Part shown: positions 19,927 to 28,115 of the stretch, piece after piece
Layout: every line of letters begins with the position of its first letter
How positions within the stretch are numbered: the first letter of the stretch is position 1
Assembly: GCF_007833795.1 (NCBI RefSeq)
Contig: NZ_CP032702.1
Location: 2,852,001 to 2,916,000, forward strand
Reading direction: 5' to 3'
Length of the DNA stretch: 64,000 bases
DNA from: Candidatus Pantoea soli
GTDB taxonomy: Bacteria; Pseudomonadota; Gammaproteobacteria; Enterobacterales; Enterobacteriaceae
Notes under the pieces: model-generated
What the model was told of the DNA's origin: nothing
Databases searched by the model: none
The model's input: the letters and a program-made list of their open reading frames with translations, nothing else
Program-made: the position numbers and the translations under genes

Positions 19927-22014
19927 ATGCAAAACCATAATGATTTACCCATTCCAGCCGTATCCGAAGGGGAACTCGTCTCAACCGAAGGGCAAGACCT
20001 GGATGCATTACTGAACCAGCATTTTCGGGGGCGTGTGGTACGTAAGGATCTGACGAAGCAACTCAAAGAAGGAGCGAACGTCCCCGTCTACGTACTGGAG
20101 TACCTGCTCGGTATGTATTGCGCATCCGATGATGACAGTATTGTTGAGCAAGGTTTGCAGAACGTTAAGCGTATCCTTTCTGATAACTATGTTCGCCCGG
20201 ATGAAGCGGAGAAGGTGAAATCACTGATCCGCGAGCGTGGCTCTTACAAAATCATCGACAAAGTTTCAGTAAGACTGAACCAGAAGAAAGATGTTTACGA
20301 AGCCCAGCTTTCCAACCTTGGCATTAAAGATGCGCTGGTCCCTTCCCAGATGGTCAAAGATAACGAGAAACTGCTGACTGGCGGTATCTGGTGCATGATC
20401 ACCGTTAACTATTACTTCGAGGAAGGGCAAAAAACTTCGCCTTTCTCACTGATGACACTGAAACCTATCCAGATGCCCAATATGGATATGGATGAAGTCT
20501 TCAACGCGCGGACTCACTTTAGTTGCGATCAGTGGATCGACGTGCTGCTACGTTCAGTGGGTATGGAGCCTGCCAACATTGAGCAGCGAACAAAGTGGCA
20601 CCTGATCACCCGCATGATCCCTTTTGTAGAAAATAACTACAACGTTTGTGAGCTTGGACCTCGCGGCACAGGTAAAAGCCATATTTATAAAGAATGTTCG
20701 CCAAACTCATTGCTGGTTTCCGGTGGGCAAACGACCGTAGCCAACCTGTTCTATAACATGGCCAGCCGGCAGGTAGGTTTAGTGGGCATGTGGGATGTCG
20801 TCGCATTCGATGAAGTCGCCGGGATCACTTTTAAAGACCGGGACGGCGTGCAAATCATGAAAGATTACATGGCATCCGGTTCTTTTTCCCGTGGCAGAGA
20901 TTCCATCGAAGGCAAAGCTTCTATGGTGTTTGTCGGTAATATCAACCAGAGCGTAGATACGCTGGTTAAAACCAGTCATCTGCTGGCTCCGTTCCCGGCA
21001 GCAATGATCGATACCGCATTTTTCGATCGCTTCCATGCCTATATTCCTGGCTGGGAGATCCCGAAAATGCGCCCGGAATTCTTTACCAATCGCTACGGGC
21101 TGATTACCGATTATCTCGCTGAATATATGCGGGAGATGCGTAAGCGCAGCTTTTCCGATGCAATTGATAAATTCTTTAAACTGGGTAACAACCTTAATCA
21201 ACGTGATGTGATCGCCGTCCGCCGTACCGTTTCGGGATTACTCAAGCTACTCCATCCTCACGGCAGTTATAGCAAAGAGGACGTGCGTGTTTGCCTTACA
21301 TACGCGCTGGAAGCCCGCCGTCGCGTCAAAGAACAGCTTAAAAAACTGGGTGGGCTGGAATTTTTTGATGTGAACTTTAGCTATATCGATAACGAAACGC
21401 TGGAAGAGTTTTTTGTTAGCGTGCCGGAACAAGGTGGCAGTGAGCTCATCCCTGCGGGTATGCCAAAACCCGGCGTTGTCCACTTGGTTACCCAGGCCGA
21501 AAGTAACATGACCGGGCTGTATCGATTCGAAACACAGATGACCGCCGGAAATGGTAAACATTCGGTTTCCGGGATTGGTTCAAACACAGCCGCTAAAGAA
21601 GCTATCCGCGTGGGCTTTGATTATTTCAAAGGAAATCTAAGCCGTATCAGTGCCAGTGCAAAATTCTCGGACCATGAATATCATCTGCATGCTGTGGAAC
21701 TCCATAGTACCGGCCCAAGCATATCAACCAGCCTTGCGGCACTGATTGCTTTCTGTTCAGTGTTGCTGGCTAAACCTGTCCAAGAACAAATGGTGGTGCT
21801 GGGTAACATGACGCTTGGCGGTGTAATTAACCCGGTGCAGGATCTGGCCGCATGCCTTCAGGTGGCATTTGATAGCGGCGCGAAGCGCGTATTGCTACCT
21901 ATGGCATCAGCAATGGACATCCCTACAGTGCCAACAGAGCTATTTACGAAGTTCCAGGTCAGCTTTTACTCAGACCCGGTTGATGCGGTATATAAAGCTT
22001 TGGGTGTTAATTAA
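19927..22014 (+). CDS. brxL: BREX Lon-like ATPase BrxL
   Basis: Last gene of type I BREX. Solved homologues form MCM-like AAA+ rings on DNA with a C-terminal Lon-like domain. 695 residues. Walker A GPRGTGKS begins at Gly244, with AFDEVAGI as the likely Walker B. The C-terminal domain keeps the Lon serine motif GPS (Ser598). At the +43 position, where Lon has the catalytic lysine of GGLKEK, the sequence is QDLAAC with Ala641. It should therefore not act by the Ser-Lys dyad. A bidirectional hairpin follows the stop. Ribosome-binding site GAGG is 4-5 nt before ATG. Confidence 0.95.
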   Translation: MQNHNDLPIPAVSEGELVSTEGQDLDALLNQHFRGRVVRKDLTKQLKEGANVPVYVLEYLLGMYCASDDDSIVEQGLQNVKRILSDNYVRPDEAEKVKSLIRERGSYKIIDKVSVRLNQKKDVYEAQLSNLGIKDALVPSQMVKDNEKLLTGGIWCMITVNYYFEEGQKTSPFSLMTLKPIQMPNMDMDEVFNARTHFSCDQWIDVLLRSVGMEPANIEQRTKWHLITRMIPFVENNYNVCELGPRGTGKSHIYKECSPNSLLVSGGQTTVANLFYNMASRQVGLVGMWDVVAFDEVAGITFKDRDGVQIMKDYMASGSFSRGRDSIEGKASMVFVGNINQSVDTLVKTSHLLAPFPAAMIDTAFFDRFHAYIPGWEIPKMRPEFFTNRYGLITDYLAEYMREMRKRSFSDAIDKFFKLGNNLNQRDVIAVRRTVSGLLKLLHPHGSYSKEDVRVCLTYALEARRRVKEQLKKLGGLEFFDVNFSYIDNETLEEFFVSVPEQGGSELIPAGMPKPGVVHLVTQAESNMTGLYRFETQMTAGNGKHSVSGIGSNTAAKEAIRVGFDYFKGNLSRISASAKFSDHEYHLHAVELHSTGPSISTSLAALIAFCSVLLAKPVQEQMVVLGNMTLGGVINPVQDLAACLQVAFDSGAKRVLLPMASAMDIPTVPTELFTKFQVSFYSDPVDAVYKALGVN

Positions 22015-22025
22015 AACAGTTAAAA

Positions 22026-22064
22026 TGATATGCCATCCAATATAAAATCTCGGATGGCATATCA
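22026..22064. terminator. bidirectional terminator between brxL and the DUF927 gene
   Basis: Perfect 13-bp inverted repeat TGATATGCCATCC / GGATGGCATATCA with a 13-nt loop, centred between two convergent genes. On the minus strand TTTTAA follows. On the plus strand the tail is A-rich, so termination may be stronger for the minus-strand gene. Confidence 0.75.
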
Positions 22065-22088
22065 AAATATAAAAATTCTTCTGGTATT

Positions 22089-23705
22089 TTACATAATGAG
22101 ACAATAACGCCTTTTTAAGTTCCTACCTTTGTGATTTATTTGTCGCGTAGCCTTTCCCGAGGCATCTGGTAGCAACTTTCCTTGCTTTTTCAGGATAGAG
22201 ATCGCCAAATCATAAGAAACTAAAAGGTTTTCTTTAAAGAAAGACGCCTTTACCGCCAGTACTTTTATTTTACTATCATCCTTCTTATTTTTGAATTCAT
22301 ATTCAATAACATTTTTATCGTTTAAATCGTTGGAATCCAAGTTTTCGTAACAAGGTTGGAAAGTTGCATTTTTTAATTCAAACTCCAATCTCTCGCTAAA
22401 AAAATCATTTAAAACAGAGCCATCGCTAACTGCTTTCATATAGCAAAAAGCGATTGCCTCCATGATTACATCATCACCAAATGGAAATATTTTAAATTTT
22501 GCAGCAAGACTTCCAGCGGCGAAAGAAAATGCAAAACGCTTAGCTATTCGCTTTTCCAGACCATTATTACCGTCAACTTTCATAGCATTTAAAAAACGCT
22601 GCATTCGTTCCTCAAGCAGTGCAGTAACTACAGACTTATCTTTCCTAAGAAGTTTTTTGACAAACAGTGGTCCAGCAATTCCATGATAAAGTCCGCATGC
22701 CTCAATGATACTTTCAGCATACGTGCTTGGAGATAGATCATCAGGTATAGTTCTGAAAAGCCCCATCCCGTAGCCGCTGTCTGCCGGAACATCCACCAGA
22801 CGTGCCTTTTCTCCATTTTTCCTGTTCTGACCACCCTCAAGTGCGTGCTGTTCCATTGCACTTTCGCCATTACTGACTACAGTAAGCCGCCATTCTGCTT
22901 TGTTTGATTGATAGCTACCTGAACGCGCTTTTCCGTGGCCGGATGCCAATGCATAAACAAGCTTTTGCCTTTTTTGCGCAGAATCCTTAGCACTTGTATC
23001 AATCATAACAAGTTCGTCCAGCAGAACTAAGGAATGATTGCGGGATTCAGCTAACTCTTCAAATGCAGCTTCTGTTGTATTCCAGTCACTAACATATTCG
23101 CTTCCACCATAAACAGAAGCTGCAACCATTACAGCTGTGCTTTTTCCTTTAGAACTATCACCATATATGTGGAAACCTCCTGATTCTATATTTATATAAA
23201 AGGTACAAAAACCGGCAATGGAGCTACATAATGACAACATAATCTGAGGGCTATGAATAGCAGCGGTTGCAACATTATCTTGCCATTCCACCAGACGACC
23301 TTTACGATGCCAGTCATTTTTAAATGATTTAGTTTCGGGGTAAGGTCTCGGTGATAACCCCTCATAATCACCAATAATTTTTCCATTTCCTGTTGCATAA
23401 CATAATTCGCCTTTTTGCTCGAAAAAACCAGGACGAATTAGCAGCGGAACAGAGATATTTGGGGTACGCTTTATCTCATCAAATACTTCGTTCATTTCTT
23501 TCACGTCGAGATCCGCAGCAAGCCCGTTATTGAGTAATACCTCTATAAGTTTTCGCTTATCATAAACCAACCGCGAAGGAATTAAAATTGTCCGAAATTT
23601 ATTACTATAACAATTTTTAACCTTCACTATACGATAGGAATGTATATTAGATTTCATTTCAGAAAGCGCAATCAACCGCACAGGTAAATTCTTTCTTACC
23701 GTCAT
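22089..23705 (-). CDS. DUF927-family P-loop ATPase
   Basis: Cytoplasmic protein of 538 residues with the DUF927 core found in primase-helicase proteins of phages, satellites and islands. The Walker A GDSSKGKST is at residues 182-190, preceded by GGFHIY and followed by LVLLDELVMID as a Walker B-like strand. No primase catalytic domain is visible in front, so it may be a helicase-type partner only. The ATG at 23705 is chosen because TAGGA lies 8 nt upstream; another ATG two codons earlier is too close. It converges with brxL and shares its strand with the Rep-like and AlpA genes, suggesting a replication or maintenance module. Strongly AT-rich. Confidence 0.75.
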   Translation of the reverse strand: MTVRKNLPVRLIALSEMKSNIHSYRIVKVKNCYSNKFRTILIPSRLVYDKRKLIEVLLNNGLAADLDVKEMNEVFDEIKRTPNISVPLLIRPGFFEQKGELCYATGNGKIIGDYEGLSPRPYPETKSFKNDWHRKGRLVEWQDNVATAAIHSPQIMLSLCSSIAGFCTFYINIESGGFHIYGDSSKGKSTAVMVAASVYGGSEYVSDWNTTEAAFEELAESRNHSLVLLDELVMIDTSAKDSAQKRQKLVYALASGHGKARSGSYQSNKAEWRLTVVSNGESAMEQHALEGGQNRKNGEKARLVDVPADSGYGMGLFRTIPDDLSPSTYAESIIEACGLYHGIAGPLFVKKLLRKDKSVVTALLEERMQRFLNAMKVDGNNGLEKRIAKRFAFSFAAGSLAAKFKIFPFGDDVIMEAIAFCYMKAVSDGSVLNDFFSERLEFELKNATFQPCYENLDSNDLNDKNVIEYEFKNKKDDSKIKVLAVKASFFKENLLVSYDLAISILKKQGKLLPDASGKATRQINHKGRNLKRRYCLIM

Positions 23706-23870
23706 TATCATATCCTAATTATTTTTGGGGAAAACACGCCAATCACCAAATCACTTTTGATGATTGCTATTTCTAATTACATTGCCAGGTTAGATAAAAA
23801 CTAAACAGTGTTATGCGTATAATAGGCTCAGCTCATGCTCCCGATGCGTCTAACCAGCGAGTTAGTGGCA

Positions 23871-24743
23871 TCAACTTGATATCTTCTTCCGCATAGCCTG
23901 GACATTTACCCCAAATGTGAGTTGTCCATCGCTCATGCGATCAAGCTTCACAAGTGATTTGGCAAAAATACGCTCATCGCTTATACGTATTGGGTTACGG
24001 CGTTTCTTCACCTCCTTTTCTTCGTTACGAAACCATACGTGCTCCATCCATATTCCTGATATGCAGTAACTCAATGCTCGAACTGGGTTATCAATACGAT
24101 CTTTCCTGAAAGGTCGATTCTTGCGTCCATTACGAGCATGCAGATTTTTACCCCTCAGCATGTAGTGATGCAGCCTCTCAATTTTTTCTGGTTCATTGGG
24201 AACCAATAGATGGAAATGTGGCATCCAGTGACTCGTTTCTGGAGCGTGGCTGTAGTTGTGGTAGTCCATTTCGAAACCACCAATAACTGGCAAGCTAAAT
24301 CCGATACGAGAAATAGCCTTACGATAACGCTCTTTCATCGCATCGAAATCCCAGCCTAATAATTTTTTATTTGGTACCATATCTACGTAAGAAATAAGCG
24401 TTACAGCAACATACTCATCCTGATGCTCTTCGATATAAGATTGCCATCCAGGAATATGAATTAATCGACGAATATGCTGGCAAATACTGCATGCCATACT
24501 TCCGCATGGCTCTTCCGGAGAACAACTTTCCAGTTTGTCAGCCAGTTGTTGGCAAACTTTCTTGTCAAGTTTCCGGCCAGCTGAACGTAACGTACCCACG
24601 CGTATTGCATTTTCTTTTAGAGCATCTTCTTTCGTTTCGAAGTTCGGCATTACCTCACGGATCTTCTTTGCCAGCTTTTCCAGTTCTGGGCGGAAGGCCA
24701 TTTGGGTTGTAACATTACGTGGATAATTCCTGTATGTTTTCAT
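23871..24743 (-). CDS. HUH Rep-like protein (rolling-circle replication or phage Gp2-like)
   Basis: 290 residues. The segment HWMPHFHLLVP holds His176-x-His178, the metal-binding HUH motif of rolling-circle replication and relaxase-like nucleases, preceded by VIGGFEMDYH. A candidate nucleophile region RALSYCISGIW (Tyr226) lacks the usual Lys of YxxK, so activity is uncertain. A Cys cluster (Cys74, Cys80, Cys85, Cys88) may bind zinc. Its ATG overlaps the TGA of alpA (ATGA), so the two are translationally coupled. Similar proteins accompany AlpA and integrases in enterobacterial islands. It is probably the replication initiator of the island or of an element within it. Confidence 0.6.
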   Translation of the reverse strand: MKTYRNYPRNVTTQMAFRPELEKLAKKIREVMPNFETKEDALKENAIRVGTLRSAGRKLDKKVCQQLADKLESCSPEEPCGSMACSICQHIRRLIHIPGWQSYIEEHQDEYVAVTLISYVDMVPNKKLLGWDFDAMKERYRKAISRIGFSLPVIGGFEMDYHNYSHAPETSHWMPHFHLLVPNEPEKIERLHHYMLRGKNLHARNGRKNRPFRKDRIDNPVRALSYCISGIWMEHVWFRNEEKEVKKRRNPIRISDERIFAKSLVKLDRMSDGQLTFGVNVQAMRKKISS

Positions 24744-24946
24744 TTAAACTTCACCTCATTGACAGGTTTACGACTGGCGATCCAGCCTTCAATATCTTCT
24801 TCAAGCCAACCGACTCCGCGTCCTTCGGGTGATAATAGAACCTGGGATGGGAAGTATCCTTTAGCCATCAAGCGATAAAGTGACGATCTTGATATGCTGC
24901 AACGGTGCAAAACCTCGTGAATTTTCAACAAGCGTTTTATTGCCAT
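24740..24946 (-). CDS. alpA: AlpA-family transcriptional regulator
   Basis: 68-residue MerR/excisionase-like helix-turn-helix protein: LLKIHEVLHRCSISRSSLYRL, then GYFPSQVLLSPEGRGVGWLEEDIEGWI. AlpA proteins switch on integrase or excision and replication genes of P4-like satellites and cryptic prophages. The ATG at 24946 has AGGAGG 5 nt upstream, a very strong site; a longer in-frame start exists but lacks one. Overlaps the downstream rep-like gene by 4 nt. Here it is far from the integrase at 34182-35483, so it may act on that gene in trans or only on the rep unit. Confidence 0.87.
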   Translation of the reverse strand: MAIKRLLKIHEVLHRCSISRSSLYRLMAKGYFPSQVLLSPEGRGVGWLEEDIEGWIASRKPVNEVKFK

Positions 24947-25210
24947 GGTTCCTCCTGAAATCTGACAGGAAGATCCTACGGCATGGTTTTGAGACACTCC
25001 TGTAATTAAAAAGAAAGGAGTTTCAAACCCTTCTATTAGCAATCGTTTGCCTATTGAAGGCTCGAATTATTGGCCCTAAAAAAATATCAACGTTTTGTGA
25101 TTTGCATCACATAATATCGAGTATTTTTTTCTTCCAACTTCTTGGTGGGCGATGCAGAGTATTCATTAACGAATAAACAGATATGATCATCTACAGAAAG
25201 GATAAGTTAC
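24947..25210. promoter_or_regulatory. divergent control region of alpA and a gene of unknown function
   Basis: 264 nt between the divergent alpA and the 175-residue gene. No gene seen. It holds the perfect CRP-type palindrome listed separately and AT-rich stretches suitable for promoters, but I cannot assign -35/-10 pairs with confidence. Confidence 0.5.
25096..25111. promoter_or_regulatory. CRP-binding site (perfect half-sites)
   Basis: TGTGATTTGCATCACA fits TGTGA-N6-TCACA exactly. Its centre is about 107 nt before the plus-strand ATG at 25211 and about 157 nt before the alpA ATG. It would place this part of the island under cAMP-CRP control; which of the two divergent genes it serves is not clear. 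Confidence 0.65.
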
Positions 25211-25738
25211 ATGCAGGAAAAGGATTTAATCCCAATTTACCCTAAGATTGGAGCAGATTCGCTACGAAAGCTGCAATTTATCGCTTCTGTGCTTTATCCG
25301 GAATGGGCTAGAGAAGGGAAAAAGAGCGGAGACCCATTAAACCAGACATTAAGTTATTGCATTGAAGCTACTTACAATATTCTGGAGAAATCGCGTGCGA
25401 TGCCCCCTATCTATGATGCTTTGCCGCCACCGAAAACGGTTAAAGCACAAGCACTGTATGACATCTTTCAGCGGATTACGACAATGAAGGACAAGGGCAA
25501 ATCTCTTACAGAGATCGTTGCTTATTTAAATCAAGCTGGTTATCCCACTCCTGATGATCTGTATTCAACAAAACCGTTGACCGCTATTAATTTCAAAATA
25601 TCGCGTTGGGAAAAAAGAGATGTCCGCGTGCTATTTGCGGATGGGTCACAGCCTGGCGAACTTCTAAGACAATATTTAGATAAGTTGAACAAACGATCCC
25701 AGAGAAAAAGAGCTCCAGGAGTCCGTAGCAGTCGTTAG
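25211..25738 (+). CDS. protein of unknown function, possible DNA-binding
   Basis: 175 residues, not recognised. The ribosome-binding site AAAGGA is well placed. The middle reads TTMKDKGKSLTEIVAYLNQAGYPTPDD. This resembles the helix-turn-helix region of large serine recombinases, where a pattern like IA..LN..G..TP is common, but no catalytic recombinase domain is present. The end is very basic (NKRSQRKRAPGVRSSR). Divergent from alpA across a CRP-type site; it could be a regulator or an accessory DNA-binding protein of the element. Confidence 0.6.
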   Translation: MQEKDLIPIYPKIGADSLRKLQFIASVLYPEWAREGKKSGDPLNQTLSYCIEATYNILEKSRAMPPIYDALPPPKTVKAQALYDIFQRITTMKDKGKSLTEIVAYLNQAGYPTPDDLYSTKPLTAINFKISRWEKRDVRVLFADGSQPGELLRQYLDKLNKRSQRKRAPGVRSSR

Positions 25739-25910
25739 AACGGCTAGGACAACCAGCTCAAAAAGCGAAGAACACGTGCGAATCCCTTGGGGGACAAGGA
25801 ATGACTGTAGTTTGAGATTTCCTGGCATTTGATAGTCTCCCATAAGCCATTTCAAATCCATCGCTTCGTTGCTACTATTTTTAGATCTACACATACAAGG
25901 TGAAAGCGCT

Positions 25911-26210
25911 ATGGATACTGCTTTACTTGCATCTCTTGATGGTGAAGGAAAGAAAAAGCTAGACCAGGCAATCGCAACGCTACAGGGCGATGTGAACGCT
26001 GCTTCGGGCGTATTGTATGTTGATCCAAAGCTCAGACTTGAGTACTCACGCCGCATCAAAGCTATGTCTGATGATCTTTACGACAAAGCTTCACGCGGCA
26101 TCATTAGCTGGGAAAAAGCGGCAGAAGAAGCGAACCAGACGCGTAACCTTCTGATGGAGCTCATCCGCTACCGAAGTACACCTGTAGGCAAAGCACTGGC
26201 GCAAAAATGA
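25911..26210 (+). CDS. N-terminal part of a split pore-former-like protein
   Basis: 99 residues, helical and charged, without signal peptide: MDTALLASLDGEGKKKLDQA at the start and NLLMELIRYRSTPVGKALAQK at the end. Its TGA overlaps the next ATG (ATGA). Read through a -1 shift on the run CAAAAATGA, the sequence continues smoothly as ALAQK-MKAQGKTLNELIAYK, so this and the next frame look like one ancestral protein cut by loss of one A. The start at 25911 has AAGGTG upstream; an earlier in-frame ATG (25869) lacks one. Function unknown; see the next two genes. Confidence 0.6.
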   Translation: MDTALLASLDGEGKKKLDQAIATLQGDVNAASGVLYVDPKLRLEYSRRIKAMSDDLYDKASRGIISWEKAAEEANQTRNLLMELIRYRSTPVGKALAQK

Positions 26211-26632
26211 AGGCTCAGGGCAAGACGCTGAATGAACTGATAGCCTATAAAACAAAGGCGGTGTACGGCGACAAAGTTAACTTTAATAATCTTTCTGTTT
26301 CACAGAAAAACGCGGTTTACAGCGCCGTGGTGCAATCGGCCGGCAAGTCCAACCATGAAGTAAATATTAAAATGCAGCGTTTGTCCGGTGCCGGACGCGG
26401 ATTGATATTCCTTTCGCTTGCAGTAGCTGTTTACCAGATCTATGAAGCTGAGGACAGAGTTCTCGAAACTCAACGGCAACTTGCCATCAGTAGCGCCGGG
26501 ATTGCAGGTGCGTGGGGTGGAGGAGCGCTGGCGGGGCTGATGTGTGGTCCTGGCGCACCTGTCTGCGTGGTTATTGGTGCTTTTGTTGGCGGTGCTATTG
26601 CCGCATGGGAAATCAGCGGATTCTGGGACTAA
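26207..26632 (+). CDS. C-terminal part of a split pore-former-like protein, glycine-zipper membrane region
   Basis: 141 residues. A short hydrophobic helix (about 65-79, GLIFLSLAVAVYQIY) is followed by a long glycine/alanine-rich membrane segment (about 94-134, including GIAGAWGGGALAGLMCGPGA and VCVVIGAFVGGAIAAW). Such glycine zippers occur in membrane-inserting toxins, among them type VI-type effectors. No export signal is visible, and there is no secretion gene nearby. The gene starts within the stop of the preceding frame and may need coupling, -1 frameshifting or nothing at all if it is a relic. The next gene would then be its immunity gene. This is inference from shape and order. Confidence 0.55.
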   Translation: MKAQGKTLNELIAYKTKAVYGDKVNFNNLSVSQKNAVYSAVVQSAGKSNHEVNIKMQRLSGAGRGLIFLSLAVAVYQIYEAEDRVLETQRQLAISSAGIAGAWGGGALAGLMCGPGAPVCVVIGAFVGGAIAAWEISGFWD

Positions 26633-26634
26633 CT

Positions 26635-27114
26635 ATGTTTAATCTACTGGACAACGTTACACTTCAGCTCAGGGAAGAACCTACATCGACATCAATGGGA
26701 AAATATGAAGTCCTGATTGGAGGAAAAGGTACGGGCATTATGGTTCCTGTACAGGTGATAGAAGCTGCTGTTCAGGTTGATGATAAACGGCTGCTGTTAT
26801 TTCTTACCGATGACGTTCCCTATGAAGAAGCGCTTAAAATAGCACTGCTCGATCTGAATGAGGGTGTGAAAGAGATACTGACGTTGGGTGGCGCATATCT
26901 GACAGGATCGTTTACGGACCTGAACATACAACCTAATGCAGTTGAATTCAGCTTTATTGGTGATACAACATGGCGGGTTGAAATACCAGCGATGCCCTTT
27001 ATGAAACTCCCGTTCATCGGCGATCCACGGGGCGTTTCGCGTCCACCGGCATTGAAGCATTACATCAAAATCACCGCCAGTCCCGCACCTGCTCGCTTCG
27101 ACGGTAGCCGCTAA
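26635..27114 (+). CDS. protein of unknown function, candidate immunity partner
   Basis: 159 residues, soluble, acidic to neutral, starting 2 nt after the stop of the membrane protein gene. It reads as a beta-rich small domain (VTLQLREEP, KYEVLIGGKGTGIMVPVQVI, KRLLLFLTDDVPYEEALKIAL) with a C-terminal MKLPFIGDPRG segment. I do not recognise it firmly. Tight linkage behind a glycine-zipper protein is the usual arrangement of an immunity gene for a pore-forming effector. An upstream in-frame extension overlapping the preceding gene is not favoured. Confidence 0.5.
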   Translation: MFNLLDNVTLQLREEPTSTSMGKYEVLIGGKGTGIMVPVQVIEAAVQVDDKRLLLFLTDDVPYEEALKIALLDLNEGVKEILTLGGAYLTGSFTDLNIQPNAVEFSFIGDTTWRVEIPAMPFMKLPFIGDPRGVSRPPALKHYIKITASPAPARFDGSR

Positions 27115-27139
27115 TTATTGAGTAAGAGAAGGGAGTGTT

Positions 27140-28069
27140 CTAGTAGCACTGAATGCGTCGGCTGGCTCTGACTTTTACCTTATCCCCACGGCAGTCATAG
27201 CGAGTAGTCGTGGATATGTCACTATGCCCTGCCAGCTGGCGTACAGTGTTAATATCCACGCCCTGTTCTAACAAGCGCGTAATGAAAGTCCTGCGCATGT
27301 CATGAGGTGTAAAACGCGCTATGCCAGAGTTCTGCTGTAACTGCTCCAGGATGCCGGTTAAACCGGTCGTTGTCAGCGGCTGGCTGGCAACCCTGCCGTT
27401 GCGCTGAATACGGTTAAACAAGGCATCCCCGGCCTCTTTCGCGCCACTGGCTGTAATCCATGCGCGGATGGCTTTATCTACCGCTGCCGCCACGTGTATC
27501 TCACGGTATTTACGCCCCTTCCCCTGCCTCACTGTAAGGATGCCATTGTCATAGTCCCGGCGTTCAAGGCTGACCAGTTCCCCGGCCCGCAAACCCGCAC
27601 CGCATAGGGCCATTACAATGGCGACATCACGACAGCAGCGGATACGTTGCGGATGCCGTTTAGCGGCCTGAACAAGTGCACGAACCTCCTCCCGGCTGAG
27701 TGCCCTGCCCTTACGCTGGTTATCGCCATTGACGCGCTTAACTGCGCGGATACGGGCAAGGGTGTCCGCCTCCAGGCAATTGAGGTTAAAGGCCGTCTGC
27801 GCAATGCCCCGGAGTGCTGACAGTGCCATGTTGACCGATGACACGGCGTAACCGCCATCCAGCAGTGCCGCACGTACTTTAGCTACAGCGGCGAAGCTAA
27901 GTTGCTCCCAGGGATAACTGGCCGCATCCGCACCGCGTTTGAGTATGCTGGCACTACGGTTTAACAGGCTGGTGATACCCCGCCGTCCCGACGGGGCAAG
28001 ACCGCTGATATAGGCATCCAGCATGGTTTCCACTACCGGCGAGACCTGGCGCAGCGCAGCCCTTCTCAT
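27140..28069 (-). CDS. tyrosine recombinase (second integrase)
   Basis: 309-residue phage-integrase-family recombinase with a SAM-like N-terminal DNA-binding domain and complete catalytic residues: Arg in GAGLRAGELVSL, HDMRRTF (His-x-x-Arg), GHSD (His), and Tyr nine residues later in TTTRYD. It should be active. It resembles XerC/D-sized enzymes rather than the P4-type integrase at the island's right end. It lies near the middle of the island and is convergent with the toxin-like trio, which fits a boundary between two once-separate elements. A GTG or ATG further in could be used, but ATG 28069 fits the family start. Confidence 0.85.
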   Translation of the reverse strand: MRRAALRQVSPVVETMLDAYISGLAPSGRRGITSLLNRSASILKRGADAASYPWEQLSFAAVAKVRAALLDGGYAVSSVNMALSALRGIAQTAFNLNCLEADTLARIRAVKRVNGDNQRKGRALSREEVRALVQAAKRHPQRIRCCRDVAIVMALCGAGLRAGELVSLERRDYDNGILTVRQGKGRKYREIHVAAAVDKAIRAWITASGAKEAGDALFNRIQRNGRVASQPLTTTGLTGILEQLQQNSGIARFTPHDMRRTFITRLLEQGVDINTVRQLAGHSDISTTTRYDCRGDKVKVRASRRIQCY

Positions 28070-28115
28070 GCGTTTAACCTGCTATAACATGTATTAAACC
28101 AGGTAACTGTCTGCA

